NCBI GenBank assembly: GCA_030620095.1
Contig: JAUTXW010005212.1
Span: 894,001-958,000 of the forward strand
DNA: 64,000 nt
Source: Kuschelorhynchus macadamiae
Taxonomy: Eukaryota; Arthropoda; Insecta; Coleoptera; Curculionidae
Direction: 5' to 3'
Both the position numbers and the translations under genes were made by a program. Positions 27,110 to 40,934 of the stretch are shown here, piece after piece (position 1 is the stretch's first letter; each line of letters opens with the position of its first letter). The notes under the pieces are model-generated. The model was given only the letters and a program-made list of their open reading frames with translations, searched no databases and had not been told where the DNA came from.

Positions 27110-27563
27110 TGAGATTTTAAAGAAGGTTAAGGAGACTTTAATAAATAACCATTATCCGGAAAAAACATACAACGAACTCATGTTTTTTATAATAACTTAA
27201 AGAAAGCAATAAAAGAAAAAAATGGTAATACTAAATACGTCGCAATGCCCTACACAGGCGGTCTATCAGAAAAAATAAATCATATCTTGTCTAAACACGA
27301 CATAACTGTCTGTCATAAAGCACAGAATTTACTAAACGGTCTTTTCACTCCGTTGAAATGCATCTACCGCACTCCACAAACACGAACATACAGAAAAACA
27401 TGAATTCGATTTTAAACAAACCAAAATTTTAGAGCAAGAAACTAATTATCGAAAACTCACAAATAAAAGAAATGAGACAAATTAAAAAAGAGAAAGATGC
27501 CGTCAACGATAAACAAGACATCAATAACTTAAGCCAAATTTATCATAATCTGATATCTAAGTA
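27110..27563 (+). pseudogene. Penelope-like element fragment with GIY-YIG core deleted
   Basis: Readings 'VKETLINNHYPEKTYNEL' (about 27,124-27,180), 'MPYTGGLSEKINHILSKHDI' (about 27,247-27,306) and 'AQNLLNGLFTPL' (about 27,322-27,357) match the region after the reverse transcriptase core in Penelope-like elements. The sequence then jumps to 'HEFDFKQTKILEQETNYRKL' (about 27,400-27,455) and 'DINNLSQIYHNLISK' with a stop near 27,563, which corresponds to the extreme C-terminus. The GIY-YIG core between the two is missing, so this copy has an internal deletion plus frame changes. Confidence 0.75.
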
Positions 27564-27564
27564 A

Positions 27565-29400
27565 ATTAATCTAAATAAATAAACCACTCCATACATAAAA
27601 CCCTGTACATTTCAGTAAGATCATAAACCCAAACTCGGTACAGCAATAAAAATCTAAGTAAATATAAAAAAAAGAAAAAATGTGTCTCCTTTTTATCTAC
27701 CAGAATTCCAGACGTGTCGAATAATATTAATTTTGTTTTAAATGTATTTTTGTTTTCATGATCATAGTTTGTTTTAAATGTAATGTTTTTTTGAGTGATG
27801 TTTTTTCAATAATGTTTTAACCATTTTAAAATTTAAATACTAACTATACATGTTTATATACTGTCCAGCTCTGCTTGCAACTCTAAATGTTAAGAGAACG
27901 AAGGAGTGAATTAAAATAAATTTTAAAAAAATACTGACTTTCTTATATTCAAAAAACAGTATACTTTTACTCAGGAAATTGTTTTCCTTGCCAACTATGA
28001 TCGTGCGACTTTAAGGGTGACTGCGATTTCCTCTTAAGGCTAGCCGCGCACTGATTTTAAATTGCCATATAATAAATAAACCCCACTGTGAGCGCACTTA
28101 CGAATTAAAAATCATTTATTGTTTACACGCGCTCGCACTCATTTGCTTCATTAGGATTTATTCTTGGTCAATTTAATTTCATATGAAGAGGATATGGAAT
28201 GGAAAAACGTAAGTCGCTCTTGGCAAATAAAAATAAAAGTGATTAACTAGAAAGTACATAATTGTTATTGAATACGCTACTGAGCACAGTAATTAATGGA
28301 TTCAAACACGCATTTACAATCATATAAAAAGTTAAAAGTATTTTTTCTGCTCGCTTTAATTCTTAACGAACTACCAAATATAAGCATAGAGTGAAAGTTT
28401 CATAATCGATCATTATGATTTTAAGCTATAGTGTTGTGAACTGAAGCATTTTAATATTATTTTGTTCATTATGCACCTCAATAATAATTCGAAGAATTTA
28501 ATAACAAAATTACTGTTGGTAATTTTGTACATTGTGGTATAACTGCACTGCAAAAGCTTTGCGATCTAAGAGTTTAAAGGTAACAAGAATCTCACGCAAA
28601 ATATTTCACCCATGCAATTTCCATGACTGTGAAATTCCTAACTTACATAACTATATTCACGTTATTCATGTTAACATTGTTAAAACTTTAATCGGCGAAG
28701 CTATGGCAATTGCGTTGGTGCTATATTTCAGATAAAGTAGCTCTGTAGAAAAAGGCAGATCGCCGACAATCCGAAGTTGCTGAAATGACATGAAGCTAGA
28801 TCTGTAGCCGACTGATAATTTTTCTTTTGGGTTTATGAGGAATTTTCATTAAATATTACGTAATATAAATGGCAACACGGTATACTCTGAACAGCGGAGA
28901 ACCATACTTCTTTTCACAAGATTTGTCCTGTGATAATGCATTAATTCGGGGACATTGATTTTAAGGGTGGCCATCAATTTGAACTATTTTCAGTTAACCT
29001 GTGCAAATATGCAAATGTGCAAATATATAGGATTTACAAAAATACAAAAAATAAAAAATCATCATAATTGAAACAGTTGATTGAATTGATCTTGGTAATC
29101 TAAACTTATTTTGATATCCAACTCCAATTGACCTATTGCTTTGAAATATAGAACACTTGAAAGCTCCGAGGACAAAACATATTTTATGACGTTAACCGTG
29201 ACGTGATCAGTTTAAGGTTACTTGCACTAGACTTATTATTCTTGATTTTGCGTTATTTAATAAACCATGTAGCTCATCAAAAGGATATTTTTTCTTTAAT
29301 TCTTTATATAAGGTGAAATAGTGGCCATATTTTTCTGCGTAATTAGGAGAGGCTGAACCCAAAATTTACGTTAATATGATAGGCGTCTGAATACTCTTTT
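27565..29400. other. Unassigned AT-rich DNA
   Basis: No gene recognised; open frames such as 28,532-28,735 carry no known motif. Confidence 0.45.
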
Positions 29401-29965
29401 TATAAACCAGGAGATGTACGTTTCGTGGGAGAGGGGGAGATCATCGATCATGGCCGCATCTCCGTAATAGCAAGTAGAGAGTCAACATACAAAGTAGCTT
29501 TCACCAACGAAGGTTGACTGTAGGAAAACTATACCACGGTTTTTCAGGAAAGAAATCTACGCCACGAGGATGGAGGACGTTGAAGACTGTGTGGAGAAAG
29601 AATTGGCCGTTTCCTCAGTTAGGCAGGCAGCGTTGAAGGCGTAGAACTCATCTAGGAGCCAGCACGGTCTTTGTTGGGGACTGTAGAGACGCACAAAAAG
29701 AGTAGACTAATTTGACGTATTAGACACAAAGGAAGGTTCGACCTGGACTACATGTGGTGAGGAGGAGGAAACACTCTCTACACTACCTGTGCAAATGCAA
29801 ACTTGAGCTAGATTGCAATAAGCCATTTTTGGTGTGACGTGAATAGGTGTGGCAGAATTAAGGAAATTCCATAGGATAATTGGATGGAGTGGGCTCTTGA
29901 GGCAAGCCGCAAATTGGCTTACCGGCTGGGCCTCAACCTCCCCTCTTTTATTACTACTAACACAA
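29400..29965 (+). pseudogene. LINE 3' end fragment (zinc-knuckle region and 3' tail)
   Basis: A reading 'TTCGEEEETLYTLPVQM' (about 29,748-29,800) resembles the C-terminal 'CxxCGEEEETxxHLxxxC' zinc knuckle of I/Jockey-type LINEs, with some ligands lost. The tail 'ggcttaccggctgggcctca' continues to a 'tttattactactaac' end near 29,960. That tail resembles the 3' end of the SINE at 49,592-50,140 read on its own strand. The rest of the coding region is too decayed to place. Confidence 0.55.
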
Positions 29966-31600
29966 CACCTTAAAATATATAACCGCTGAATTTAATATTG
30001 GAGAATTAACGAGAAAAGTACGCCACAATTAGATGTTTAACAAGCCCTCCTTGATTCTCAGTGAATGTTCGAGTATCTGCATCTTTGCAAAACTATTGTT
30101 AAGAATATTAGTTCTTAGATGACGGAACCACTATTTAAGCATTTAAAGGGCGATATTTTTTATGATGGGTCTATAAGTTTCTTCTTTCTTAGTTCAATAT
30201 TATAATTCGAAAAAGAACTGTCTTATTAAATATTCAGGTCATCTCTATTGATGTGACTCTAAGAGTAGGCCAATTAAAATTAAAAATCAATCCATAGCTA
30301 CCGGTAACTCGCGTGAAAATTTTTAATAGCTCATGAATATCATTGGCTCATTGTGGCAAGTTAAATGAAAAAGGGTTTGGACAACTATACTAAATAAACG
30401 TTAAATTTTAGTGGACATCAAAAACGTTCATTTGTGCATTTTAAAGATTGAATGAAATTGCTATTTCAGCGAATTTTGTAGTTTCAAGATAAGAAAATTT
30501 ATATTAAGAAATTTGCAGCTTCTGTTATGCCGCAGTGTAGTGAAAATACTATTGCAACAAAAATAAAAGTAACAATATAAAAAATGAGATACCTTAAAAT
30601 GTTTGTTGTCTACTGGAACATAGTTGTGGTTAAGAATAAATATTCCGCAGTCGACTTACAAGCATACTAGTATGTCCGTTTTGTTCATAAAATATTGCTG
30701 AGCCATTTCTGTCTGTAAAATAGTTCAATCCGCCATTTATGTGTATTTTTTAACCGACTTCAAAAAAGGAGGAGTTTAACAATTCGACTCGAAGTATTTT
30801 GTTATCTATGTACACCGATTAGTCCTCGACGACCAATTTGGATGAGAAATTTTCAGGGAATATTCAGGATATTGCCGAAGTGGCTTTGTAGCAAGTATAT
30901 ATAAAAATCATGTTAAAAATTGCAGAATGGCGCCATGTCTGTAACTCACTGCCCATTAGAACTTTGCTAAAGTGGCTTCACAAGAGAAAAGGTTGTTAAT
31001 TTCTGATCTACCCACTGTAGAACATTTCGAGGAAATTAAATATTGCTCATTTAAAACTGCATACTGGCAGGCAGAAAACCTGGTCACCAGAAATTCAATA
31101 GTGTAATTGTCGACCTCTTCTTGATGTGCTCTGTAACAAACTTCATTCATTAATTAGAATTAAACAATTACGCGAATATAATTTGTTTATTATGTCAACG
31201 CTGTGTAGTTGATTTTAGCGAAATTAATAAACAAGGTACAGTGTAAACAAGTTCAGATTAACAATATTGAATTTTTAATAAAGTTGTGTTAGTTTCCTAA
31301 ATTTGTATTATCGTTTTTTCACCAAAATATAACGTATTCGATTTACCATATTATTTATGAATAGTAGCGCTAAGTTACACCTAAGGGGTTTCGATAACTT
31401 TCCACAATAGTGACATGACAAATTTTAAAGTTAAAATTTACAATTGTCATCTTTTGTGATATATAACATTCTGGAACAGGCCGTTTTTCTCGTTATTACC
31501 ACTAAGGATTTTAACAATACATTTCTAGATAAATATTATATTATCGTGGGCGGTCCTTTTCATCTTCGCATGAAGATGATTCAGAGCAATAGGTACTCAC
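29965..31600. other. Unassigned AT-rich DNA
   Basis: No gene recognised. Confidence 0.45.
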
Positions 31601-32095
31601 TTTTCTAAAGACGATATGTTTGCATATATAAATAACAATTAAGTCTTGAACACTTTTGTACTGCTTTCTTGTACAGGGTGTCTAAAATAAGATTTCGTAC
31701 CCCGTTATCTAAAGAACTATAAAAGATAGAGAACATTTATAGAGACAAATATTTCTTTGTTTCTCTTGAATTTGTATTTATTTCGTTTTTTTTATTTATA
31801 CATGATGTTTTATTTTACCTGGGCTGAAATAAACTTTCTTCTCTTCTTTCTTATGTTAAATAGTGTGTTTAAAGACGAACTCAACACTCACTTTTGTAAA
31901 GAAAAATATGTTTGCATATGAGTAGAGAGCAAGTAAAATATAAATAACACTTTTGTACTACTTTCTTATACGGGGTGTCTAAAATAAAGATGTCCTATCC
32001 CCTTATATGAAGAACCATACAAGATATTGGAAAATATTATTTATACAGGATGTTTTATTTTTCCTGAATTGATATAAACTTTCTTATGTTAAATA
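31590..32095. repeat. Diverged tandem duplication, period about 290 bp
   Basis: Two direct copies (about 31,590-31,850 and 31,880-32,095) share 'ctcacttttctaaag'/'ctcacttttgtaaag', 'atatgtttgcatat', 'cacttttgtact(g/a)ctttctt', 'ta(c)(a/g)gggtgtctaaaata' and 'ataaactttctt'. No coding capacity. The 'acagggtgtc' core is like the ends of several insect repeats. Confidence 0.7.
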
Positions 32096-32170
32096 AGATA
32101 CCCTATATACTATTGTAGATTATTATAGTTGCGACTTCAACGATATGTTAGTATGTGTCTGTAATACAGC

Positions 32171-32200
32171 GTTTCGAATTTATTGACATTCTTCTTCAGT
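32171..32200 (-). ncRNA. Hammerhead-like core motif
   Basis: The minus strand reads CTGAAGA (perfect consensus, 32,193-32,199), a GAAT/ATTC hairpin, then GAAAC (32,171-32,175). Isolated from any recognisable retroelement protein. Confidence 0.4.
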
Positions 32201-32209
32201 TTTTTATCT

Positions 32210-35200
32210 AGTATTTTCAGATTAACAGAATTAAAATAGTTTTAAACTTTTTACATTTTACTAGATCAAAACAACAGTTAGAAGTTCATTCTAATACTGA
32301 AGTTTCAAAACTTAAATTTAATTTAAATTAAAATTATATTAAGAATCTAGGAAAGAAGTATAAGACAGAATAATAATTATTACATAAAAGGGTAAGAAGT
32401 AAAGCAAGTGACATCATACAGGAAAAAATATAAACGTATTCCTCTTCATTCTTATAATTCAAATTCTAGAAGAGAGATCAAACCATCTACAGTAGCATAT
32501 AGAGGATGCACACAACAGCCAGACAGTTGTCTGAAAAACATTTTCGGACTTACAAGATATTCTGATTCGCTATTAGCGATTGAAGAAGCCCTTGTTATGA
32601 ATGGGTTATCACCAAATCTCGTTCAGGGATGTAAAAAATATCCGAACACCGGGTGATCGTCTTGGGTACATAAAAGCCAATGCTCAGAGTAAATAAGGAA
32701 AAAAACTTGACATATTCAGCTTAGAAAGGATCAGTACCTTGGATTCGATTGTTCTTATATGCTATTTTAATAATTTGTGTACGGTGATCAGAAGCAAGAA
32801 GCATATTCGAGAGATGGACGTACCAAGACAATAGTAGAGTAGCATAATTGCTAGCTTAGCGGTAAAGTCAGAAGTAAAGTACATCTTTTACTGAACCCGA
32901 AAAGTTTTGAATATTTGGAAATAATATTATAAAGTGGATAATAAAGTAATAATTTTATTGTTCTATAGTTTCTTCGGGTTAAAAATACATTAACTTGCAT
33001 TACATGCAGATCTGTCGAAATAACTTAGTTTTTATTAAGAAAAACAAACGATGTTTGTGAATATTAAAAATCAAAAGGCACTGAAAATTAAAAGTACAAT
33101 ATTTTCCATGCATCTAAAATTAGTTCTAAACCAACATTTTTCATCTCCCAAAATAGGTCACGAGTATAAGTTTATTTTTAAAATAAAACAAAATGACAAT
33201 TTACAGAGTTATAAATCTCTTCTAATATCAAGCCCTCGTGTTTCTTAAGGCCTTCAAGGGTAAAACCTGACGATCTTGTTCATTAGACGAACACAAGTAG
33301 CATATTAGGTAACAATGCGGTATAGTGTGCCTGCTAGGTGTAGCGTTTACAATCTCAATATCCTCTCAGTCCCATTACTTGAATAAGATATTTGAGGTAT
33401 TCTCTTCTAAACACTTTTTTATAAAAAATAAAGTAACTTATTTCCTAAAAATGTAAACAGTTTCTTTTCGTTTAATTTATAAATATTATGCAAGATATAT
33501 TTTGTGTCTAGTTTCATATAGAATTACACATCTACTTTAAGTCCCATATAGTCGAGTATGCGCCTGTGACTACCATTTACCAAATGTTTATTATAATTTG
33601 TAGTCCGAAATAGGGATTTAGCGAGACAAAACTATCCAAAAAAAACAAGTTTATAAAATGTATTTTTCTGCTGTAAAATTACATTTTTTAATCGTGAAAG
33701 CATAATCATATTGTTTACAGGGTGATTCACGTTGAATGGACTATAAAAATTATATAGAGAATGACAAATCCGATAAATTTCAAATTTTGTATACATGTTT
33801 AGTGGTAAAAATCTGTGTTTTAAAAATATACTTGGTAAGCGTAGTGTCTGCGCTTCTATCTAAATTTGGCAACACCTGGGTTATTTTAAATGGAACACAC
33901 TATACATTTTGACATTTTTTTAAGCATAATTTGATGTAGGTATCACTTGCAAACTTATGTTCAACTACAAATGTACGGACATGTAGTTCAGTTGTTTTAG
34001 ATACATTGACAATTTAAAATCGCATATTTGCTAAGTTTAAGAGATAATAAAATGAAAACGGTTTCAGATAGAAAAATAAGTGTTTCACTTTTGTACCTTA
34101 ACTTTTAAAACACTCTTTAATGACATTTATTTTGACCAATGTCAGCTTACGTCAAAATCTGTCAAAAAAGTGAGAGGTGACGGCATTTAATTTTTTTTTA
34201 ATAAAGCAGTATTAAAATAATTACAAAAAGGTACGTAAAAAATATTTACTATTTTAAATTAGGTATCTAAAACTCAGTATCGGAAATTTAAAATTGATTA
34301 TTAAAAAAATTGACGAGAAAAGTAATAGAAAAACAAATAATAATTTTTAAATCTAATTTTGATTTATAATAATAAATTCTGAATCTTTTCTAAATACAAA
34401 CAAACGGTTTTTATTTATTATTCATCTCCTTTGGAGTTGCCAAACCAATTAAACATTTTTGACCAGAAATGACAGTAAGTGAACTACAGATTTTTCCTTC
34501 CCCCATTGTTAAACATAATTTTATATTTACTCGAACATTGTTATTATTTACCAAAATAATTTTGTCTTGTAAATTGGTTATTTGACTTTCAATATTAAGT
34601 ACCTTAGTTTTGGTTAGCTCTTAAGTTTCTTTCTTCATAAGTTTTATTGGCCGGCAAAAACGCGCAAAAAGAGCAAGGCACAGGATTTTGCCATAATATT
34701 TTTTTTCTGGTCAAAATTTTCATGCTCAACTAATAGCTGAAGTGGCAGAAAGAATAGAGCAAACAAATTTGAATCACTACAATTAAAAACTTCTAGCGAA
34801 AAACGCTGATTTATATTCAATTTTGTTGCTGGATCCATCGCACCCCCATTTAGCAATAAATGTAAGTCACTCATTACCTGTTAATGTATTTAAAACATCC
34901 TTTTGAGATAAAGCAAGTCTTCTGATCGTGTGGTCTAAAAGAACCTGCAACTCAATTTTAGCGGATATTTCGGTTATTTTAATTAATATTTTTTGCCTCT
35001 AATAATCTATGGTAAGAAGGGTAAATATTAGCATGCTGATTTATAGCACTTTTTATAATTTTTTTATAATTGTTTTAGTCATTTTTGAGCTTACATATAA
35101 AGTTAACGCTTGCTCGGGAAAATAAGGTAATGGATTGGGGTTAGGACTTTTAAAAACCAAAATTAACTCCTTTGGGAGTCTTTGGGGTTCTTTTTCCTAA

Positions 35201-38200
35201 GGTATAGAGAAACTCCAGCTGGAAATAAAAGTTTTGAAGAGCTTCTAGCTTCCAATAAAGGATCGTTCGTCGTTAATTCTATTTTGCTGCTAGCTTCTTC
35301 AAACAATTTTTTTCGTCATCCGGCTTTACTTATAGTGATTTTTATATCGTCCTGAAACCAGGTTTCATTCATATTTTTAAACCGTTCTACTCTCTACTCT
35401 CGGTACTAGACGTCCATTTGCTCTTATGTTTGGAAATGCATTTAAGAATTGAAGCTTGATTTTGTTTTTAATAAATTTGTGTAATTGTTATTAATGATAT
35501 ATTCAACCAGGTTTTCTTTAGGGAAAACACTATTTTTAATTAAGTTATACAACTGAATTCTTGACATTTTAATAATTCTTTTTTCGTTTTCCATCTCTAA
35601 AAGACAAAAAAACAAATACAAAAATTAATTTGAACTAGTGGAGTACAATGCGGTAAGAAACAAGGTTAATCAATAAAATATTGTTTGTAACATAGATGCT
35701 GCACAAGACCATGGTTTTTAAAGATATTAGATAAAGATATTTTAAATTACCAATAACTTATTCTTTATTAGATTATTGAGATCTTTAGGTGATTAGTATG
35801 GACTAGCTTAAACTTCTTGGATTCTTGTTAAATCTTATTTTGAAACACAGTGGGGTATTTTAGCAAAACAAAATTATTGGGTTTTACTTTGTCAAAAAAC
35901 CAATCCAGGCTTTCTCAGAAGCACATAATCAAAAATGTCCTTACAAAGTGACATAAAATGTGCTACTTCCAAGATGTCCGCTTCCGTGGCAACTGATAAT
36001 TTTGAGTTCAATTGTTTTTTTCCAGGCAACTTGATACGTTTGAATACGATGCATTTCGAATTTTTAATTTTGTTCCGCTAAAATTCAAAACTGGACTTTT
36101 GTATGTCGTGTGCATAAAAACCGATTGACAAATGTACTCAAACATTTGCACTGGAAGATATTCTTAAGAATGAATGTTTGAGTAAAAGTTTGTAACTGGC
36201 TCCAGTTCCAATATACCATACATTTACAATAATTATTAATACCGATTATATTGAAATATTTTACAGGTATGTACCGTTAGACAACTACATGTTACCAGTA
36301 AGGTTTTTTTGTCCTTAATTTTCAAAAAGAAAAATGTCCCCCAAAAATAAAATTGCATTAACGCCTAGCCTAACTGCAGTTTCTTAATCTGCAGATTACT
36401 GGTCATTGCTTTAGAAGAACATCTGCGACACTGCTGGCTAATATTGGAGCAAACATTATTATACTTTTTTAAACAGATGGAAGATGGAAGTTACTTCACA
36501 GTAAATTTGAGATTTTGTGAATGTTGTTATTTGTCAAAAGTGGGACCTCACTCTGTAATCACGCCATCAGATATTATATTAATTTAACATACCTTTAAAG
36601 AGGTAGTACATAATTTTTACCTCCCTTATACACCGCTTTTATAAAGTTTTTATTCAGCTTGTAAGACAAGTGACTTAATAAGAAGTTAAATGTTTATATT
36701 AATCATCAAAATTTAATTATATAGATTACCAGCTGGTTAGAAATGCAAATTGTTGTTCTTAATAATGCTTTAAATAAAGAAGATTATCCAACTATAGTTC
36801 TAGATGATTTTCAAAAAAGTATTAATTTCTCTTCCGAAATTGAACTCATAATAAATTACAAAATATGTGAAATTCCAGTTCAAATTAATAATAATAATAT
36901 TAAGTATATCTACTTATTAATATTATTCTGATTTTAAAAATATTTGTTCAGAAATGATAAAATTGGATTCAGAATTTTTAAGTTTACTTGGGTGTCTGGG
37001 GGTTAATGTTTTAAAACAAAGCATGAACTTTATTGTTGTACTTGGTGTTGTTAATTTAAATTTGTTGTAAAATACAGTGACTATTAAGTTAGGTTAGGTT
37101 AGAGTAGGTTAAGTTAGGTTATCCTAATTAAATATTAAATTACAAATTACAAACTGTATAAATTTTATAATTAATAATTTCAAATCTAGTACATTTACAA
37201 GTGGTTTAAATTAAGGTACCTCACCTATATAAACCGTATTATGCTAAAATATTTTTAATCAAATCAATGTTATCTATATTTAATATTGTAAACGTATTAC
37301 CAAGTAAATAAAATAAAATAATAAATTCTCACAAAATGTAAGTATTTTAAGTTCTCATATGTCGTATATTTTTTAATACAAAATACCACATATGCGAACT
37401 TAAAATACTTAAATTTTGTTTCTTTGCCAATTCCATAACTGGGTTTTTGCTTAGATGTGCTTCTAGTTTTACCTGCACCCATAATAGGAAGCTTTGGAAT
37501 TTGTTATACCGTTCATCTTTGTGCGCTACCATCTGCAAATCTTAAAAATCTTGTAGACATCTTTTAGGTGGGCGAATGAATGCCAAACATGCTGAAACCA
37601 AAAAACCTTCATTACTAAGAGGATCAGTCTGGCACTACAAAGAGGAAATGTCACATCAAGGTTGGAAACTAATCTTGCTGATTATAGTCTTGAAAAAATG
37701 TTCTATATTTAGTTTTAGTTTATTGGTTGCATATATAAATTTATTATAATAAAAATAATAATAATTAATTGTACAATATATCTAAATATTCAGAGTGTGT
37801 CACATATTTAAACAATGATTAAATTATAAACACATACTTATAACCAGTCTATATTAAAGGTGGACAATTAATATAAATTTCAGTGGTATTAACTTGATTT
37901 ATTGTTGCTATTTGTTGCTCTCTGATACATTCACTTTAAAGGTACAAAATTCCATTTTGACCGTAGAGAGTTTACGAAATGCCTTAAAAATATTTTACGA
38001 CTATGAATAATTTGACATTGTTTCGTACTTTCCGGAAATTATAAATTAAATTATCATTATTAAACTTGTTATTAAAAGAGACGCTTCCAACGTTTTGTGG
38101 CTGAAATTCTTGCAGTTGATATGTTAATGTGGTTTAATGGCTTATTTATATATTTGTTGGTTGGTTGTTAGCTTTATTTTGTGTTGTAAAACTATTCGAA

Positions 38201-38300
38201 ACTGGACACAGTATTTAAATTTCTACTTTTGCCATGAAATTGACCCCAGTTGTAATAGAATAGCAATTAGTTTTGATAAGGTTTATTAAGGATATTTTGT
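32210..38300. other. Unassigned AT-rich DNA
   Basis: Apart from the TTAGG-like tract at 37,089 no recognisable feature was found. A segment starting 'tacagggtgattcacgttga' near 33,717 looks like the end of an insect repeat but its partner end was not found. Open frames at 32,408, 33,051, 34,644 and 36,743 carry no known motif. Confidence 0.45.
37089..37121 (+). repeat. Interstitial TTAGG-like telomeric repeat
   Basis: Reads TTAGG TTAGG TTAGAGTAGG TTAAG TTAGG, that is about six imperfect copies of the insect telomere unit. It is short and degenerate, so chance or an old double-strand-break repair are both possible. Confidence 0.6.
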
Positions 38301-40930
38301 TACTTAGCAGAATCGGTACCGCTAGGGCAGGAGTGCGACCTGGGCCATATTAACCCAATGTGGTTAGCAGCGGGTACCTCGAGATTTCCTTGTAATGAAT
38401 TTCACCATATTTATATGTGCATTTAATTATTTGGCAACTATATTATTCATATTATATAAATTGTAAAATATTGCACATTTCCTGACAAGGAAACTTTTGT
38501 TAAAAGGGATTTACCTACTATCAAAGTACCCAGCCCAGAACTTCCCTTACCATAAACCTTTCCTTCTATTAAGAACAGTGAATTATATTACAGTTTATAC
38601 AATATGCTTGATGTTACGGCCATATAACTTATATGTAAAATAAGTTAGCTGTATGTGGTCGAATTCGCTACGAGTGAAGTTCCGGGTAAAGGCCAATTTA
38701 CTGATTTGTTTGGTCTTGATATTTATTTATTTTTTGTCACTTTTGTCAAGCTGTTGTTTTCTTTGTCGAGCCGAAAGTCACAGGTGTGGACAATTTATGA
38801 CAATACATCTGTTTTATTCACATATCTAAAAATTATTCTGGTTAAAAGGAATATATATTTTTCACATTCACAATTCTCATTTCTCAAGTCCAGATCTAAT
38901 GTGCATAGTGCATACAAAACATACATATACTCAGTCACTTACTATACTCATAAATATATTGCTTCGAACTCACGTGATAATTTGTTATTTTTTTTTTTCT
39001 TTTTATTTTTAGTATTCTCATTTTTATAATGTATAATAAAATGGATTATTTCATTTAATTCCGGAAATGGTATCTTAACTTTTTAAAATAAAAAAATTTT
39101 GTTGGGACGTTAATTGGTTTTCCCAGTAGGATTCATACCATAACGTTACTATTTCTTTGAAAGTATTAAACAATGTGTGCTTATGAAGATCTCGCTTACT
39201 TGTCAGACTTGTATTGTCTTTATTGTTACTTTATTCACAACGTTTTGATTAGAGTAGTATCTCTAGTCGGTATCAAGCGCAAACTAAAAACTAAGACTAC
39301 GTCCTTATATAGAAGGTGTATGCATACAGTGATGCGTGAAACCCCGTTCACTAGTTATGGAGAAGTGCCTCAAAAATACGAAGCCGTTCGAGCTTGGTTC
39401 CAACGTGGTTCCGTTTAACGATGGAATGTCACGTTGAGAAAATTATACCTAGACTTTTTGCACACTACACAACCACAATGATATTTAAAAATACAGTTGT
39501 TATTGATTATAATAAAAAAGAATATCTTTTAGAACTATGCGAATGCCAAATTAATGCTGTTACAACCTATTAATACTTTTTTTACGGTAAGCTAGAGGGC
39601 GTTGTCACATTTCGCTTGTAGGAATTAGCAGAGAATTCCTACAAGCGAGTTTCAACTAAGTAGGTACTTATTTTTTTGAAATATTTTTGTTTTTATATTT
39701 TAGTTTTTTGAGCAATAAAATGACGAAATATATGCGATGTCATATTTTGACCCAATATTTTTGTTAGTTTTTCATTTATTTCCATTTTTTTCATTATAGT
39801 TTTCTATTACTACATCCGATTAGTGCGACCTAGGAAACGTCGCCAAACATACTGTTAGTTTATTCACAATTTTTAGTTCGCGATAACGCCTAGAAATACT
39901 GCAGTAATCGAAACGTTGTGAATAAGCTAACAAGAAAGACAACGCAAGTCCGATAAGTAAGTTCTTTTCATAAAGTTACCAAAATTTGAAGTTTATTTGC
40001 TAAGTAGTTCTTTGATACTGATATTTTAAACATTTTATTAGACCTCCATTTTATAGTACAGTATTGGGTTCATACCAAAATTTTACCAGTTTATTTCTAT
40101 ATCACAGTTGATTTTAATGCAAGAAACAAGATCAAATTGATCCAAAATTAAAAATTGGACACACTCGCTTTAACAAGTGCAAAAGATTTAATAGTGTTTC
40201 CAAATGAATTTTTCTTGATAATATTGGATTTATATATAATAGAGCTATATCACTAACAGGTTTCTGGTTTATACTTGCCCACTAATGATTTCTCAGCCAA
40301 TTTTTAAGACAAAGACTCGTTCGGCCAATGTAAATGGGAAGCGTGTTAGATATCCGAAGTAATAATTTCCATCTTTTATGCTTAGGTAAATATTTTTCAA
40401 TATTTTATCTTTAAAATCCTGCAATTTTTGTTACTGTACACTTGACAAAAGTTTTTTCAATGATATTAATTTTATTTATCGACGATGCATTTGTAAAATA
40501 AATGTATGTATTGTTATGAAAAGCGTTGAAACTTGAAAAGGCTCTTGTTCGTCAACTCAAATCTCGTTAACAGTAATCAATTACTAAGCAAATTTGTACG
40601 ATTTTTTTTAAAAGTGACACATTTTAGAAGATAAGAAAACCGTCTAAGTTAAGTGTAAATCTTTTCTGTACATACTCCCTGACATTATCTTCTAAAACTT
40701 ATGTCCCAAAGTCTTAATAATAAGGGAGTTTTATGGCGTAACTACTTTCTCTATCGTCACAATAAGTGTATATACGATTGCTGGTATAGGCGAGGCATGA
40801 AACATTCAATTAGACGTAGAAATGTTTAGGAATTAGTCGGTTCATTTAGGAGTAAATTAAAGATTTTTAAAATGCACGACCAAGTTCAGAGGGTAAGACT
40901 GTTAAACGAGCTAAGAAATTCCATGCTTTC
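38300..40930. other. Unassigned AT-rich DNA
   Basis: A hairpin-prone segment at 38,314-38,382 has 'ggtaccgct' and 'agcgggtacc' at its ends but does not fold as a tRNA by eye. A fragment 'gttccgggtaaaggccaatt' near 38,680 resembles the end of the R1 repeat. Open frames at 38,655 and 39,173 have no recognised domain. Confidence 0.45.
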
Positions 40931-40934
40931 CTTT

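Noticed and set aside
38314..38382. Possible tRNA from 'ggtacc...ggtacc' ends
   Set aside because: No T-loop, anticodon arm or box A/B could be placed; it is at most a short hairpin.
38655..39418. Possible small membrane-type proteins
   Set aside because: Composition follows the AT-rich DNA; no motif, splice or promoter support.
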